Shown: positions 1 through 6,959, numbered from the stretch's first letter. The stretch is DNA of 9,270 nucleotides from Blastocatellia bacterium (GCA_016789295.1 JAEUQL010000120.1:1-9270), one strand, 5' to 3'. Notes: a model not told the origin generated them from the letters alone. A program made the numbers and translations.

Positions 1-1873
1 CTATCTCATCATCTTCTGAAGGGAGGTTTTTAAGACCAAGTTCTATATATTGAATTGGTGCAAGTTCTGCTTGGCGTACATCATCCCAAAGAGCTTCCCA
101 AAGTAGAGCACGAAGTAACAGATCTTTGATGTTTGGGATTTCGGTCAGAACCGACTGTCTACTTTTTTCGTCTAAAAAGAATCTTCCATATCCAAAATCT
201 TCATAGTTTGCAAAAACAAACTTTGGTGCTGGTTTTCCAATGAGTTGTGTAAGCCGTTTCTGTTTTCTGCTTAAAAGAAGATTTACTATTTTTGGTGACT
301 GATTCTGATAGAACAAGATAAGTCTTGTTCGCATTGGCCAGATACCCCCCTCACCAAGCGTATTCTCCTGACTAATCAAAAAATCTGTTATTACACCTTG
401 CTTGGTCTTGTAGCTTGTGTGTAAATCTGGCATTGAACGACGTTTAACCCAAGCATCTGCCCACAAACCTAGTTTCTGACCAGATCTTCGTTCAATTGCA
501 CTCACCAAATCATACCACTCTGCATTGGCATAAGCATTTTCCTTAACAAAAAGTTGTACAGATGATTGAAATATTTTTGTCCCAAAGAAAAACTCTGCTT
601 GACGTAGTATTGCAGGAGCTTTTTTGTAGACTATGTTTCCATAAGCAGACTTTGCTGCTGACAGATTGGTTAACTCTTGCCAAATGGGTGTTGTTCCCTT
701 AGTCACATCAGTTTTGTAGGCATCAGACTTGGCTGTATGAAAGATGTTCCAGGCATTGTGGTCTGGAAGGATAGCTTCTGTAGCTTTGGCCGCCATAAAA
801 TTGGCAAAACCTTCTTTGAGCCATAGGTCATCAAACCATTTCATAGTGACAAGATCACCAAACCATTGATGTGCTGTTTCATGAAATATAAGCTGTGCAC
901 GTTCAGCTATATCAGAATTACTTGGTGTGGAAGGAAATAGTATGGAACTCTCTCTTAGAAAGGTTGCTCCAGCATGCTCCATTCCACGATAAGCAAATTC
1001 GGGTATGAGCACCAGATCGTATTTGGAGAATGGAAAAGGGTAGGCAAAATAGCTACTGAAAAACTTTATTGCTTCACGGTTGAGCCTGAGAACTTCTGGT
1101 GCTTCCTGAGAAGCTCTTTCAGCTTTTGAGCGTCTAACAAAAAGTTTGGTAGGGTCGCTCTCCTCCTTCAACTCTACAAATGGGCCAGTAGCAAAAGCAA
1201 ATAGATAAGTACTTATCTTTTCACTCTTTGCAAAACTTAGCTTTCTACTACCATTGGCATTACTGCTGCTACTCAGCTCTTTTGTGTTGGTTATCACTTT
1301 CCAATCTCTAGGTACAGTTATTTCTAACTGAAAATCTGCTTTCAAGTCTGGCTGATCAAAGCAAGGAAAGGCAGTGCTTGCATCGGAAGGTACAAAGAGT
1401 GTGTAGATATATTCTGAACCGTCTTCTAGGTCTTTATAGCGTGTGACAGCACTTCCAGAACTGCTAATAGGTGATAGGAACTCAAAGCTTATCTGGTTTT
1501 TACCTTTTCTTAAAAACTGCTCTATAACTATGTGTTCATCTACAAAGTTGATGGTATCTACTTTGTTGTTATTTACTTTCAAGTTCCAAACTTTAGATAG
1601 TGCCCTTGGTCTCCAGTCAAGCACAACGGGCGAGGAAGGATTGTCGAGCGTGAAGTTGCAGACTTGTTTGCCTTGAATGTAGTCTGCACCAGCAGAGATT
1701 TCAATACTGAATTGATAGGAGACATTACTGTAATGTTTGGCTCTCCACTGAGCAAGGTCACGAGACACTCCAGGCTCAAGACCTGGAACTTGAGTTGTAG
1801 AAGCTTGTGCCAAAGCATCGACATTCATAATTACTAGATAGGTTAGAAAAAGTAGTAGAAATAAGGCTCTCAT
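1..1873 (-). CDS. Secreted M1-family zinc aminopeptidase (partial, C-terminus beyond left edge)
   Basis: This exported metallopeptidase is expected to remove N-terminal residues from peptides in the periplasm or outside the cell. I read 624 uninterrupted codons from ATG at 1873 to the window edge, with no stop and no frameshift. Residues 1-22 form a signal peptide ending in Ala-Leu-Ala before Gln23. The zinc site is HETAH (331-335) with the third ligand Glu354 exactly 18 residues later, in the LWLKEGFANF context. Tyr416 in VYKKAPAIL fits the transition-state tyrosine, 85 residues after the first His. The exopeptidase motif, usually GAMEN, reads RGMEH (296-300), keeping the key Glu299. The remaining C-terminal part resembles the helical region of large M1 enzymes and is incomplete. 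The gene lies 50 nt downstream of the SYLF gene on the same strand and could be co-transcribed. Its Shine-Dalgarno (GGG) is weak. Family assignment is secure; substrate is unknown. Confidence 0.93.
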   Translation of the reverse strand, partial: MRALFLLLFLTYLVIMNVDALAQASTTQVPGLEPGVSRDLAQWRAKHYSNVSYQFSIEISAGADYIQGKQVCNFTLDNPSSPVVLDWRPRALSKVWNLKVNNNKVDTINFVDEHIVIEQFLRKGKNQISFEFLSPISSSGSAVTRYKDLEDGSEYIYTLFVPSDASTAFPCFDQPDLKADFQLEITVPRDWKVITNTKELSSSSNANGSRKLSFAKSEKISTYLFAFATGPFVELKEESDPTKLFVRRSKAERASQEAPEVLRLNREAIKFFSSYFAYPFPFSKYDLVLIPEFAYRGMEHAGATFLRESSILFPSTPSNSDIAERAQLIFHETAHQWFGDLVTMKWFDDLWLKEGFANFMAAKATEAILPDHNAWNIFHTAKSDAYKTDVTKGTTPIWQELTNLSAAKSAYGNIVYKKAPAILRQAEFFFGTKIFQSSVQLFVKENAYANAEWYDLVSAIERRSGQKLGLWADAWVKRRSMPDLHTSYKTKQGVITDFLISQENTLGEGGIWPMRTRLILFYQNQSPKIVNLLLSRKQKRLTQLIGKPAPKFVFANYEDFGYGRFFLDEKSRQSVLTEIPNIKDLLLRALLWEALWDDVRQAELAPIQYIELGLKNLPSEDDEI

Positions 1874-1897
1874 TACTCATTACCCAAATATTTACAC

Positions 1898-1918
1898 CAG
1901 AGAGCTTTTGGCTCTCTG
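1898..1918 (-). terminator. Stem-loop between SYLF and aminopeptidase genes
   Basis: CAGAGAGC and GCTCTCTG form a perfect 8-bp stem around a 5-nt loop. It lies just after the SYLF stop codon on the minus strand. There is no clean U tract on either side, so it may be a weak terminator, an attenuator or an mRNA 3'-end stabiliser that lowers expression of the downstream aminopeptidase gene. Only the stem is directly visible. Confidence 0.4.
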
Positions 1919-1923
1919 ATTCT

Positions 1924-2610
1924 CTATTTACCTTTTGGTGAGTGTTTCATCAATGCTTCTATAAGAGGCTTTGCTTCTGTTGGTACTTCAACTTTGTTGT
2001 CACGAAGTATCTCTTTTGCTTCCACTTTTCGTTTGTAAAGCTCTTGATTGCCTTCCTGGTCAGCTTTGACAACTGCACCTTTGAGTTCAAGACCAGCAAA
2101 AAGCCCTTTGCTACGAGAATAGGTCAAGATCTTTGCACTCAGTGCAGCATCAGTCTCTGCACTACTTGCACGACCAACAGGGCCAGCAGCAGCAGAAGCA
2201 TCACCGCCAATTGTAAATTTGTCTTTGAGCAGATAGTCTATGCCGTCAGGATTCATTATGAGCATAACTACATCAATTGCCGCTCCTCCTATCTGTAAAC
2301 CGAAACTACCTCCACTTAGCGTGATCATTGCAGGTGCACCCCAAGCCCCTTTGCCGTTGTCTTGACGACAAGCCACGGCTCCTTTTCCATAACGGCCACC
2401 AACTACAAAGCCTGCTTTCTTCATTGAAGGAATGACAGCTACACAAGAGCATTTATCTAAAAGATCTTTTGGAATAGACTGCTCAGGTGTGTCCATAATC
2501 TCATTTATTACTTTGCTACAGTTTTGTAGTCGCTCGGCCTCTTTGTTTTCAGCATAAACGATAAAGGTGGCTGCAGAAAGAAATAGAAGAGTAGCAAGAA
2601 GTCGTTTCAT
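1924..2610 (-). CDS. Exported SYLF-domain (YSC84/DUF500) lipid-binding family protein
   Basis: The protein has 228 residues. Residues 1-20 are a typical signal peptide (MKRLLATLLFLSA..., cleavage after Tyr-Ala), so it is probably periplasmic. The rest matches the SYLF family: the conserved run CVAVIPSMKKAGFVVGGRYGKG (56-77), then WGAPAMITLSGGSFGLQIGG, a VMLIMN segment, the FTIGGDASAAAGPVGR block and the SRSKGLFAGLELKG block. Eukaryotic SYLF proteins bind membranes and phosphoinositides; bacterial members are exported proteins of poorly known role, so function here is inferred only as lipid or surface binding. Four cysteines (31, 54, 56, 81) lie in the mature N-terminal half, and disulfides are possible. 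An AGGAG Shine-Dalgarno at 2620-2624 sits 9 nt before the ATG, and an extended -10 promoter lies about 40 nt upstream. The neighbouring downstream gene also encodes an exported protein. Confidence 0.93.
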   Translation of the reverse strand: MKRLLATLLFLSAATFIVYAENKEAERLQNCSKVINEIMDTPEQSIPKDLLDKCSCVAVIPSMKKAGFVVGGRYGKGAVACRQDNGKGAWGAPAMITLSGGSFGLQIGGAAIDVVMLIMNPDGIDYLLKDKFTIGGDASAAAGPVGRASSAETDAALSAKILTYSRSKGLFAGLELKGAVVKADQEGNQELYKRKVEAKEILRDNKVEVPTEAKPLIEALMKHSPKGK

Positions 2611-2650
2611 ATAGTTTTACTCCTGATTAGACTTGAAACAAACGGTCAAG

Positions 2651-2659
2651 ATTATAGCA
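2651..2659 (-). promoter_or_regulatory. Extended -10 promoter for the SYLF gene
   Basis: On the minus strand the sequence reads TGCTATAAT: a consensus TATAAT (2656-2651) preceded by the TGn extension. The -35 region, around 2674-2680, is poor, which is normal for extended -10 promoters. The predicted transcript would start near 2644 and leave a leader of roughly 35 nt before the ATG at 2610. Confidence 0.55.
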
Positions 2660-2670
2660 GGTATCGGCTT

Positions 2671-2683
2671 TCTTTCAGAAAGA
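2671..2683. promoter_or_regulatory. 13-bp palindrome TCTTTC-A-GAAAGA, possible operator
   Basis: A perfect 6+1+6 inverted repeat lies in the divergent gap. It covers the -35 position of the minus-strand SYLF promoter and lies about 27 nt upstream of the hydrolase ATG. A repressor bound here could control both genes. It is short, so chance occurrence is possible; there is no direct evidence of binding. Confidence 0.25.
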
Positions 2684-2699
2684 CATAAAATTCTATTTT

Positions 2700-2703
2700 G
2701 GAG
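2700..2703 (+). promoter_or_regulatory. Shine-Dalgarno GGAG fixing the hydrolase start
   Basis: GGAG lies 6 nt before ATG 2710. The reading frame also has a TTG at 2698, but that codon overlaps this GGAG and would leave it unused. This favours ATG 2710. Confidence 0.7.
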
Positions 2704-2709
2704 TTTTTC

Positions 2710-3474
2710 ATGAAGCTCAACTATCAGGAATATGGTCAAGGTAGACCTATAGTTATTCTTCACGGCCTTTTTGGTTCTACTGACAATTGGCATACAATTA
2801 GCAAGAAATTGGCAGAGAGTTTTAAGATCTATGTGCTAGATCTAAGAAATCATGGCCTATCACCACACAGTAGCATTTTTAACTACAGAGTTATGGCTGA
2901 AGATGTAGCTGAGTTTTTTAGTTTACATAATCTTAGTAGTGCTTCTATAATAGGACATTCAATGGGTGGAAAGGTTGCTATGACACTTGCCAATTTTTAT
3001 CCTGAAAGGATAGAAAAGTTAGTAGTTGTCGATATTGCTCCAAAAGCTTATGGAAGAGCACACAGTGATATTCTAGAAGCCCTTATCTCTCTGGATCTTT
3101 CGAAATATGAATCAAGAAAGCAGATAGACGAGGAACTTGGGTTGAGGGTTGAAAATCAAGTTGTTAGACAGTTTCTTCTCAAAAATCTTACTAGAAAAGA
3201 AGCTGGTGGTTTTGGCTGGAAGATGAATTTGCAAGGAATTTATGACAGTTATGCAGAGATAAACAGAGCTGTGGAATTTGATAGAAGTTTTGAAAAACCG
3301 ACACTTTTTATTTCAGGTAGCCTATCAAACTATATTAAAGACGAAGATAGCTTGCTTATTAAAAAGCTTTTCCCAAACAGTGGATTGGAGTCTATTGAAG
3401 GAGCGGGCCACTGGGTACACTTTGAAGCTCCTCAAGCCTTTCTTAAATTGGTTGAAGGGTTTCTAAGAGATTAG
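2710..3474 (+). CDS. Alpha/beta-hydrolase, YbfF/ABHD11-like esterase
   Basis: This is a 254-residue cytosolic hydrolase, predicted to act on short acyl esters or thioesters. Visible motifs in order: oxyanion-hole segment HGLFGSTDNWH (18-28), DLRNHGLSP (44-52), nucleophile elbow GHSMGG with Ser84, VVVDIAPKAYG with Asp108, and GAGHWVHFEAP with His234. The DxRNHGxS and GHWVHxExP signatures are those of the YbfF/ABHD11 branch rather than lipases or haloalkane dehalogenases. In the strand before the catalytic His, where many hydrolases carry the acid, the sequence is ISGSLSNYI without Asp, as in YbfF-type proteins. The acid could be Asp108 or another residue; this is inference. Start chosen at ATG 2710 because GGAG precedes it by 6 nt; a TTG 12 nt upstream lacks a site. 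The gene diverges from the SYLF gene and is followed by a 144-nt structured gap. Confidence 0.9.
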   Translation: MKLNYQEYGQGRPIVILHGLFGSTDNWHTISKKLAESFKIYVLDLRNHGLSPHSSIFNYRVMAEDVAEFFSLHNLSSASIIGHSMGGKVAMTLANFYPERIEKLVVVDIAPKAYGRAHSDILEALISLDLSKYESRKQIDEELGLRVENQVVRQFLLKNLTRKEAGGFGWKMNLQGIYDSYAEINRAVEFDRSFEKPTLFISGSLSNYIKDEDSLLIKKLFPNSGLESIEGAGHWVHFEAPQAFLKLVEGFLRD

Positions 3475-3504
3475 GTTCTTCTACGCCAAAGAGTTTGCGT
3501 CAAA

Positions 3505-3561
3505 TTTGCAATCTGTTATCATCACCGCTTGCAAAGAAGCAGCGTTTTAGCAGATTGCAAA
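3505..3561 (+). repeat. Inverted repeat with three TTGCAA boxes upstream of the sugar kinase
   Basis: TTTGCAATCTG (3505-3515) and CAGATTGCAAA (3551-3561) are perfect 11-nt inverted arms 35 nt apart. Inside the loop, GCTT (3527-3530) and AAGC (3537-3540) could form a smaller hairpin. The self-complementary hexamer TTGCAA occurs at 3506-3511, 3529-3534 and 3555-3560, spaced 23 and 26 nt. It could act as a structured 5' leader, a terminator of the hydrolase transcript (no U tract follows), or a multi-site operator. Structure is seen; function is inferred. Confidence 0.5.
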
Positions 3562-3618
3562 ATAGAATCTGTAGATAAATATAGAATAAACAGTATAGAG
3601 CAGGTAAAGTCACCACCA

Positions 3619-4647
3619 ATGTTTGAGCACGTAATTTCAGATAGTCAACTCTTTGCTCTATCCGAGCAGTCTAGATTAGAGAAGTATATCGAAGTAGAAC
3701 AGCCAGAACTGAAGGTGAGAAATATTGTTCGCCTAACAGGTGATGCTTCTACTAGACACTACTTCAGAATCTATTTGGAATCCCACAATCTTATAGCAGC
3801 AGTTTACAAAGAGCCTTTTACTGATTCACCATTTTGTGATGTCACAGAGTTGCTGCAAAAAGCATCTCTTCCCGTACCAAAACTTTTTGCTGTTTCTGGA
3901 AAGTATGCAGTCATACTGCAAGAAGATCTTGGTGACACAAGGCTGCAAGATTGGCTTATAACTGCATCGACAGATGAGTTGAAGAGAGCTTATTTTGAAG
4001 CAATAGACCTTATAGTAGGTATTCAGTCTGCAAGCGAACTAGCAATTAAAACTAACTCTATATCTTCAAAACTTGCATTTGATAAAGAGAAGCTAATGTG
4101 GGAGCTAGAGTTTTTCTACAAACACTTTTTTAATAGCTATCTTCAATTAGAAATTCCTGCTTCAGAAACAGAAAAGCTTATAGGTGAGTTTACAAGTTTG
4201 TCTCAAGAGCTGGCAGCAAAGCCAAGAGTACTTTGTCATAGAGACTATCATTCACGCAACTTAATGATGGCAGAAGGAAAGATTTACATAATAGACCATC
4301 AGGACGCAAGAATGGGGCCAAGGAGCTATGACCTAGCATCACTACTGAGAGACCCATATGTGAAATTGGATGAAGGACTGGTTTGGCAGCTCTATGACTT
4401 CTACATTGAGAGAATAGATGATGCAAGTAGAAGCAGAGACGAGATGATGGAAGAGTTTGATTTGATGACGGTGCAGAGGATAACAAAAGCTATAGGGACT
4501 TATGCTTACCAGGCAGCTATAGTAAAAAATAGCATATATGAACAGTATATTGATCCTGCTATTAAGACTGTGATTGCATCGTCAGAACGTATAAAGAAAT
4601 TTCCAATACTGCGCGAGATGCTGAGAAAGCAGTTGAGAGTGTATTAA
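3619..4647 (+). CDS. AmgK-like (COG3178) APH-fold sugar kinase
   Basis: This 342-residue kinase of the aminoglycoside-phosphotransferase fold probably phosphorylates the anomeric position of an amino sugar, as AmgK does for N-acetylmuramate and N-acetylglucosamine in cell-wall recycling. N-terminal landmarks are the nucleotide-loop-like GDASTRHYFRI (41-51), Lys64 in AAVYKEPF as a candidate ATP-site lysine, and ILQEDLGD. The catalytic loop is HRDYHSRN with Asp209 and Asn214. The metal-binding Asp226 lies in IIDHQDARMGPRSYDLASLLRDPYV, which is the most specific signature of the AmgK/COG3178 group. ATG 3619 gives the usual family length; the frame stays open upstream to a TTG at 3529, but that would place the inverted repeat in the coding region and no Shine-Dalgarno precedes it. 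The Shine-Dalgarno before 3619 is also weak, so the start is uncertain. No MurU-like uridylyltransferase is seen beside it; asnS follows after 20 nt. Substrate is inferred. Confidence 0.85.
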   Translation: MFEHVISDSQLFALSEQSRLEKYIEVEQPELKVRNIVRLTGDASTRHYFRIYLESHNLIAAVYKEPFTDSPFCDVTELLQKASLPVPKLFAVSGKYAVILQEDLGDTRLQDWLITASTDELKRAYFEAIDLIVGIQSASELAIKTNSISSKLAFDKEKLMWELEFFYKHFFNSYLQLEIPASETEKLIGEFTSLSQELAAKPRVLCHRDYHSRNLMMAEGKIYIIDHQDARMGPRSYDLASLLRDPYVKLDEGLVWQLYDFYIERIDDASRSRDEMMEEFDLMTVQRITKAIGTYAYQAAIVKNSIYEQYIDPAIKTVIASSERIKKFPILREMLRKQLRVY

Positions 4648-4667
4648 TCTAGGAAAAGGTAGAGTTT

Positions 4668-5963
4668 ATGAGACAGACATATATCAAAGAAATAGCTAAA
4701 CACGTTGGAGAAGAAGTAACAATAAAAGGCTGGCTCTACAACATCCGTTCTAGTGGCAAACTTATGTTTCCACAGATTCGTGATGGTTCGGGGATTATAC
4801 AAGGGGTAGTCTTTAAGAAGGCTGTGAGTGAAGAAACTTGGAAAAACTTTGAATTATTGACACAAGAGTCTTCAATAGTTGTTAAAGGAAAACCGCGTGA
4901 AGACTCTCGTGCTCCAGGTGGTTACGAACTTGACATTACTGAACTAGAGATTGTGCAGATAGCACAAGACTATCCGATAACACCAAAAGAGCACGGTATA
5001 GAGTTTCTGATGGATCACCGCCACCTCTGGCTTCGCTCACGCCGACAACAAGCGATCCTGAGAATCAGAGCCGAGATAATCAGTGCAGTACGAACTTTCC
5101 TAGACGACAGTGGTTTTGTACTGTGCGACAGCCCAATCTTTACTCCTGCTGCCTGTGAAGGGACAACAACGCTCTTTGAATGTGACTATTTTGGAGACGA
5201 AAAAGCCTATCTGACGCAGTCTGGTCAGCTCTACAACGAAGCCACTGCAATGGCTTTTGGTCGAGTCTACTGTTTTGGGCCAACTTTTAGGGCAGAGAAG
5301 TCAAAGACAAGAAGACACTTGACAGAGTTTTGGATGGTAGAGCCAGAGATGGCATATGCAGATCTTGAAGATGTTATGAATCTGGCTGAAGAGTTTCTCA
5401 GCTACATCGTAGCTAGAGTGTTAGACAAGAGGCAAGAAGATCTAAAGGTTCTTGAAAGAGATATATCAAAGCTAGAAGCTATAAAAACTCCATTTCCACG
5501 CTTACAGTATGACGATGCTGTAAAAATGCTCAAAGAAGGTGGGCTTGAGTTTGAGTATGGCAATGACTTCGGCTCTCCAGACGAGACCTATATTTCACAA
5601 AAGTATGACAGACCTGTAATGGTGCATCGCTATCCAGCCAAAGTGAAAGCCTTCTATATGGAGTCTGATCAGGAAAATCCAGACCTTTCACTTTCGGTAG
5701 ATGTATTAGCACCAGAAGGTTATGGCGAAATTATAGGTGGTGGTCAGCGTATGTTTTCGCTAGAGAAGCTTCGTGAGCGTATAGCGGAACACAACCTTGA
5801 TGAGGCTTCTGTAGACTGGTATCTAGACCTACGCAAGTATGGAGGAGTACCACACGCTGGTTTTGGCATGGGCATAGAGCGTTGTGTGACGTGGATATGT
5901 GGAATAGAGCACGTTCGCGAGACTATACCTTTCCCACGCATGCTCTACAGGTTGAAACCATAG
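4668..5963 (+). CDS. asnS: Asparaginyl-tRNA synthetase
   Basis: A class IIb aminoacyl-tRNA synthetase that charges tRNA-Asn with asparagine in the cytosol. The 431 residues fit the compact bacterial form. The N-terminal OB fold (about 1-105, with VTIKGWLYNIRSSGK) binds the anticodon. The catalytic domain contains the SGQLYNEA segment, motif 2 beginning at Phe207-Arg208-Ala209-Glu210 and continuing to HLTEFWMVEPE, and motif 3 GFGMGIER (398-405) followed by the usual IRETIPFPR-like end (here VRETIPFPR). SGQLYNE and HLTEFWMVE point to AsnRS rather than AspRS. An AAAGG Shine-Dalgarno (4655-4659) lies 8 nt before the ATG. The gene is 20 nt after the AmgK-like gene and its stop codon overlaps the Shine-Dalgarno of the next gene, indicating one transcript. 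It implies direct charging of tRNA-Asn in this organism. Confidence 0.97.
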   Translation: MRQTYIKEIAKHVGEEVTIKGWLYNIRSSGKLMFPQIRDGSGIIQGVVFKKAVSEETWKNFELLTQESSIVVKGKPREDSRAPGGYELDITELEIVQIAQDYPITPKEHGIEFLMDHRHLWLRSRRQQAILRIRAEIISAVRTFLDDSGFVLCDSPIFTPAACEGTTTLFECDYFGDEKAYLTQSGQLYNEATAMAFGRVYCFGPTFRAEKSKTRRHLTEFWMVEPEMAYADLEDVMNLAEEFLSYIVARVLDKRQEDLKVLERDISKLEAIKTPFPRLQYDDAVKMLKEGGLEFEYGNDFGSPDETYISQKYDRPVMVHRYPAKVKAFYMESDQENPDLSLSVDVLAPEGYGEIIGGGQRMFSLEKLRERIAEHNLDEASVDWYLDLRKYGGVPHAGFGMGIERCVTWICGIEHVRETIPFPRMLYRLKP

Positions 5964-5966
5964 GAG
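5962..5966 (+). promoter_or_regulatory. Shine-Dalgarno AGGAG overlapping the asnS stop
   Basis: AGGAG shares its first two bases with the TAG stop of asnS and lies 5 nt before ATG 5972. It fixes the start of the dehydrogenase gene, although the same frame is open from an ATG at 5882 inside asnS, and suggests translational coupling. Confidence 0.75.
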
Positions 5967-5971
5967 AATAT

Positions 5972-6670
5972 ATGGAGCTAAAAGGAAAAGTTGCACTGAT
6001 CTCTGGAGGAGGAAGTGGTATAGGTTTAGCCATTGCCAGAGGACTTACTAAAGAAGGTGTTCACACCATTCTTGCGTCACGTCGTTATGACCTTGTCTCT
6101 AAGAGAGCCAAAGAACTTTCTAGTAGTACAAAATCCATAGCAATTGAAGTGGATATTCGTAGCAAGTCGAGTATTGAACGTGCAATGGAACGTGTCTGGT
6201 CAGAATTCTCCACTGTTGATATTTTGATAAACAATTCAGGTGTAGGAACTGACGCACTGGCTGTCGATCTTGCTGAGTCAGAGTGGGACAGGGTTATAGA
6301 AACAAACTTGAAAGGGGCGTTTCTGCTGTCTCAAGCAGTGCTTCCAAAGATGATTGCCAATCGTCGAGGCCATATCATTAATATATCTTCACAGGCTGGT
6401 AAGCACGGTTATGCAAATGCTACTGCATATTGTGCTTCTAAGTTTGGGCTGATAGGTTTTGGACTTGCTCTGCAAGAAGAGGTCAGGAGCCACAATATTA
6501 AGGTTAATAACCTGCTTCCAGCACTTGTTCAGGTTCCTCCTCCAGAAGAGAGTGGTCAGGTTCGCCAAGGAGTTCTTCAAGTGGAAGATTTGGCAGAAAC
6601 TGTAGTCTTCCTATGCAAGCAACCAGAGCGTGTAAAAATAGAAGATATAGGGCTTTACAACTTCGCCTAA
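5972..6670 (+). CDS. Short-chain dehydrogenase/reductase (FabG-like)
   Basis: This is a 232-residue classical SDR that should oxidise or reduce a hydroxyl/keto group using a nicotinamide cofactor. The Rossmann signature is SGGGSGIG (11-18). The arginine pair after strand 2 (LASRRYD) suggests NADP(H). INNSG follows strand 4, and the catalytic set is Ser140 in NISS, Tyr153 and Lys157 in AYCASK, with an upstream Asn in ETNLKGAF. The C-terminus is short (ends ...EDIGLYNFA), slightly below the usual 240-250 residues but with no missing core element. Substrate cannot be told: FabG-like 3-oxoacyl reductases and sugar or alcohol dehydrogenases share these motifs. The gene begins 8 nt after asnS and appears to be the last gene of the plus-strand transcript, ahead of the hairpin at 6685-6709. 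Confidence 0.92.
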   Translation: MELKGKVALISGGGSGIGLAIARGLTKEGVHTILASRRYDLVSKRAKELSSSTKSIAIEVDIRSKSSIERAMERVWSEFSTVDILINNSGVGTDALAVDLAESEWDRVIETNLKGAFLLSQAVLPKMIANRRGHIINISSQAGKHGYANATAYCASKFGLIGFGLALQEEVRSHNIKVNNLLPALVQVPPPEESGQVRQGVLQVEDLAETVVFLCKQPERVKIEDIGLYNFA

Positions 6671-6684
6671 CTGATAGAGGTTCT

Positions 6685-6709
6685 GATGAGCCTACCTGGT
6701 AGGCTCATC
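6685..6709. terminator. Strong symmetric hairpin between convergent genes
   Basis: GATGAGCCTAC and GTAGGCTCATC form a perfect 11-bp stem with a CTG loop. It lies 14 nt after the dehydrogenase stop and 14 nt before the stop of the opposite-strand membrane-protein gene. The position fits a bidirectional transcription end. The U tract is poor: TATATACTTACTTTTTA follows on the plus strand and none on the minus strand. Confidence 0.65.
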
Positions 6710-6723
6710 TATATACTTACTTT

Positions 6724-6954
6724 TTATTCAGATTTGTTAGACGCTTCTTTGTCACGTTTGGCATAGAATCTGTATCCCAGATAGAGAGAGACAGAAGCCA
6801 GAAGTACAAAAAGAATTAGTAATGACCAGGCAATAAGCCAATTTATCCATGGAGTGATAATAAAGAATAGGTAGTCGAGTAGGTATTTTAAGGCCCAAAA
6901 GAGAAGTGCAGATAAAAACCCCCAAAATGAGAGCTTGGTTACTAGTTTCTTCAT
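6724..6954 (-). CDS. Small two-helix membrane protein, Trp-rich
   Basis: I do not recognise the family. The 76-residue product has two hydrophobic stretches, about residues 9-34 (with WGFLSALLFWALKYLL) and 38-62 (WLIAWSLLILFVLLASVSLYLGY), separated by ITPWIN. Basic residues flank both ends (MKKLVTK at the start, RFYAKRDKEASNKSE at the end), which predicts a hairpin with both termini in the cytoplasm. It has five tryptophans and no cysteine. The start is ATG 6954, preceded by GAGG with a 5-nt spacer. The same frame is open up to 7086 but that extension is an Arg-rich overlap with the diiron gene and has no support. It lies 71 nt downstream of the diiron gene, with a stem-loop in the gap, so co-expression is possible. 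Confidence 0.7.
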   Translation of the reverse strand: MKKLVTKLSFWGFLSALLFWALKYLLDYLFFIITPWINWLIAWSLLILFVLLASVSLYLGYRFYAKRDKEASNKSE

Positions 6955-6959
6955 AAAAA

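Noticed and set aside
1443..1824. Short frames on both strands inside the aminopeptidase gene
   Set aside because: The minus-strand aminopeptidase frame is continuous over the region with family motifs on either side; these are other-frame shadows.
1942..2298. 118-codon plus-strand frame opposite the SYLF gene
   Set aside because: Cys/Phe-rich translation with no recognisable domain, fully antisense to a well-supported gene; a shadow frame.
3529..3618. TTG-initiated N-terminal extension of the AmgK-like kinase
   Set aside because: No Shine-Dalgarno, makes the protein longer than the family, and would run through the inverted repeat; not fully excluded because the ATG 3619 site is weak too.
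4190..4486. 98-codon minus-strand frame inside the sugar kinase
   Set aside because: Antisense to the catalytic loop and metal-site region of the kinase; no ribosome site or domain.
5530..5941. Two minus-strand frames inside asnS
   Set aside because: Antisense to conserved synthetase sequence including motif 3; shadows.
5882..5971. Upstream ATG extension of the dehydrogenase into asnS
   Set aside because: The extension overlaps asnS motif 3, has no Shine-Dalgarno, and the SDR fold begins right at ATG 5972 behind AGGAG.
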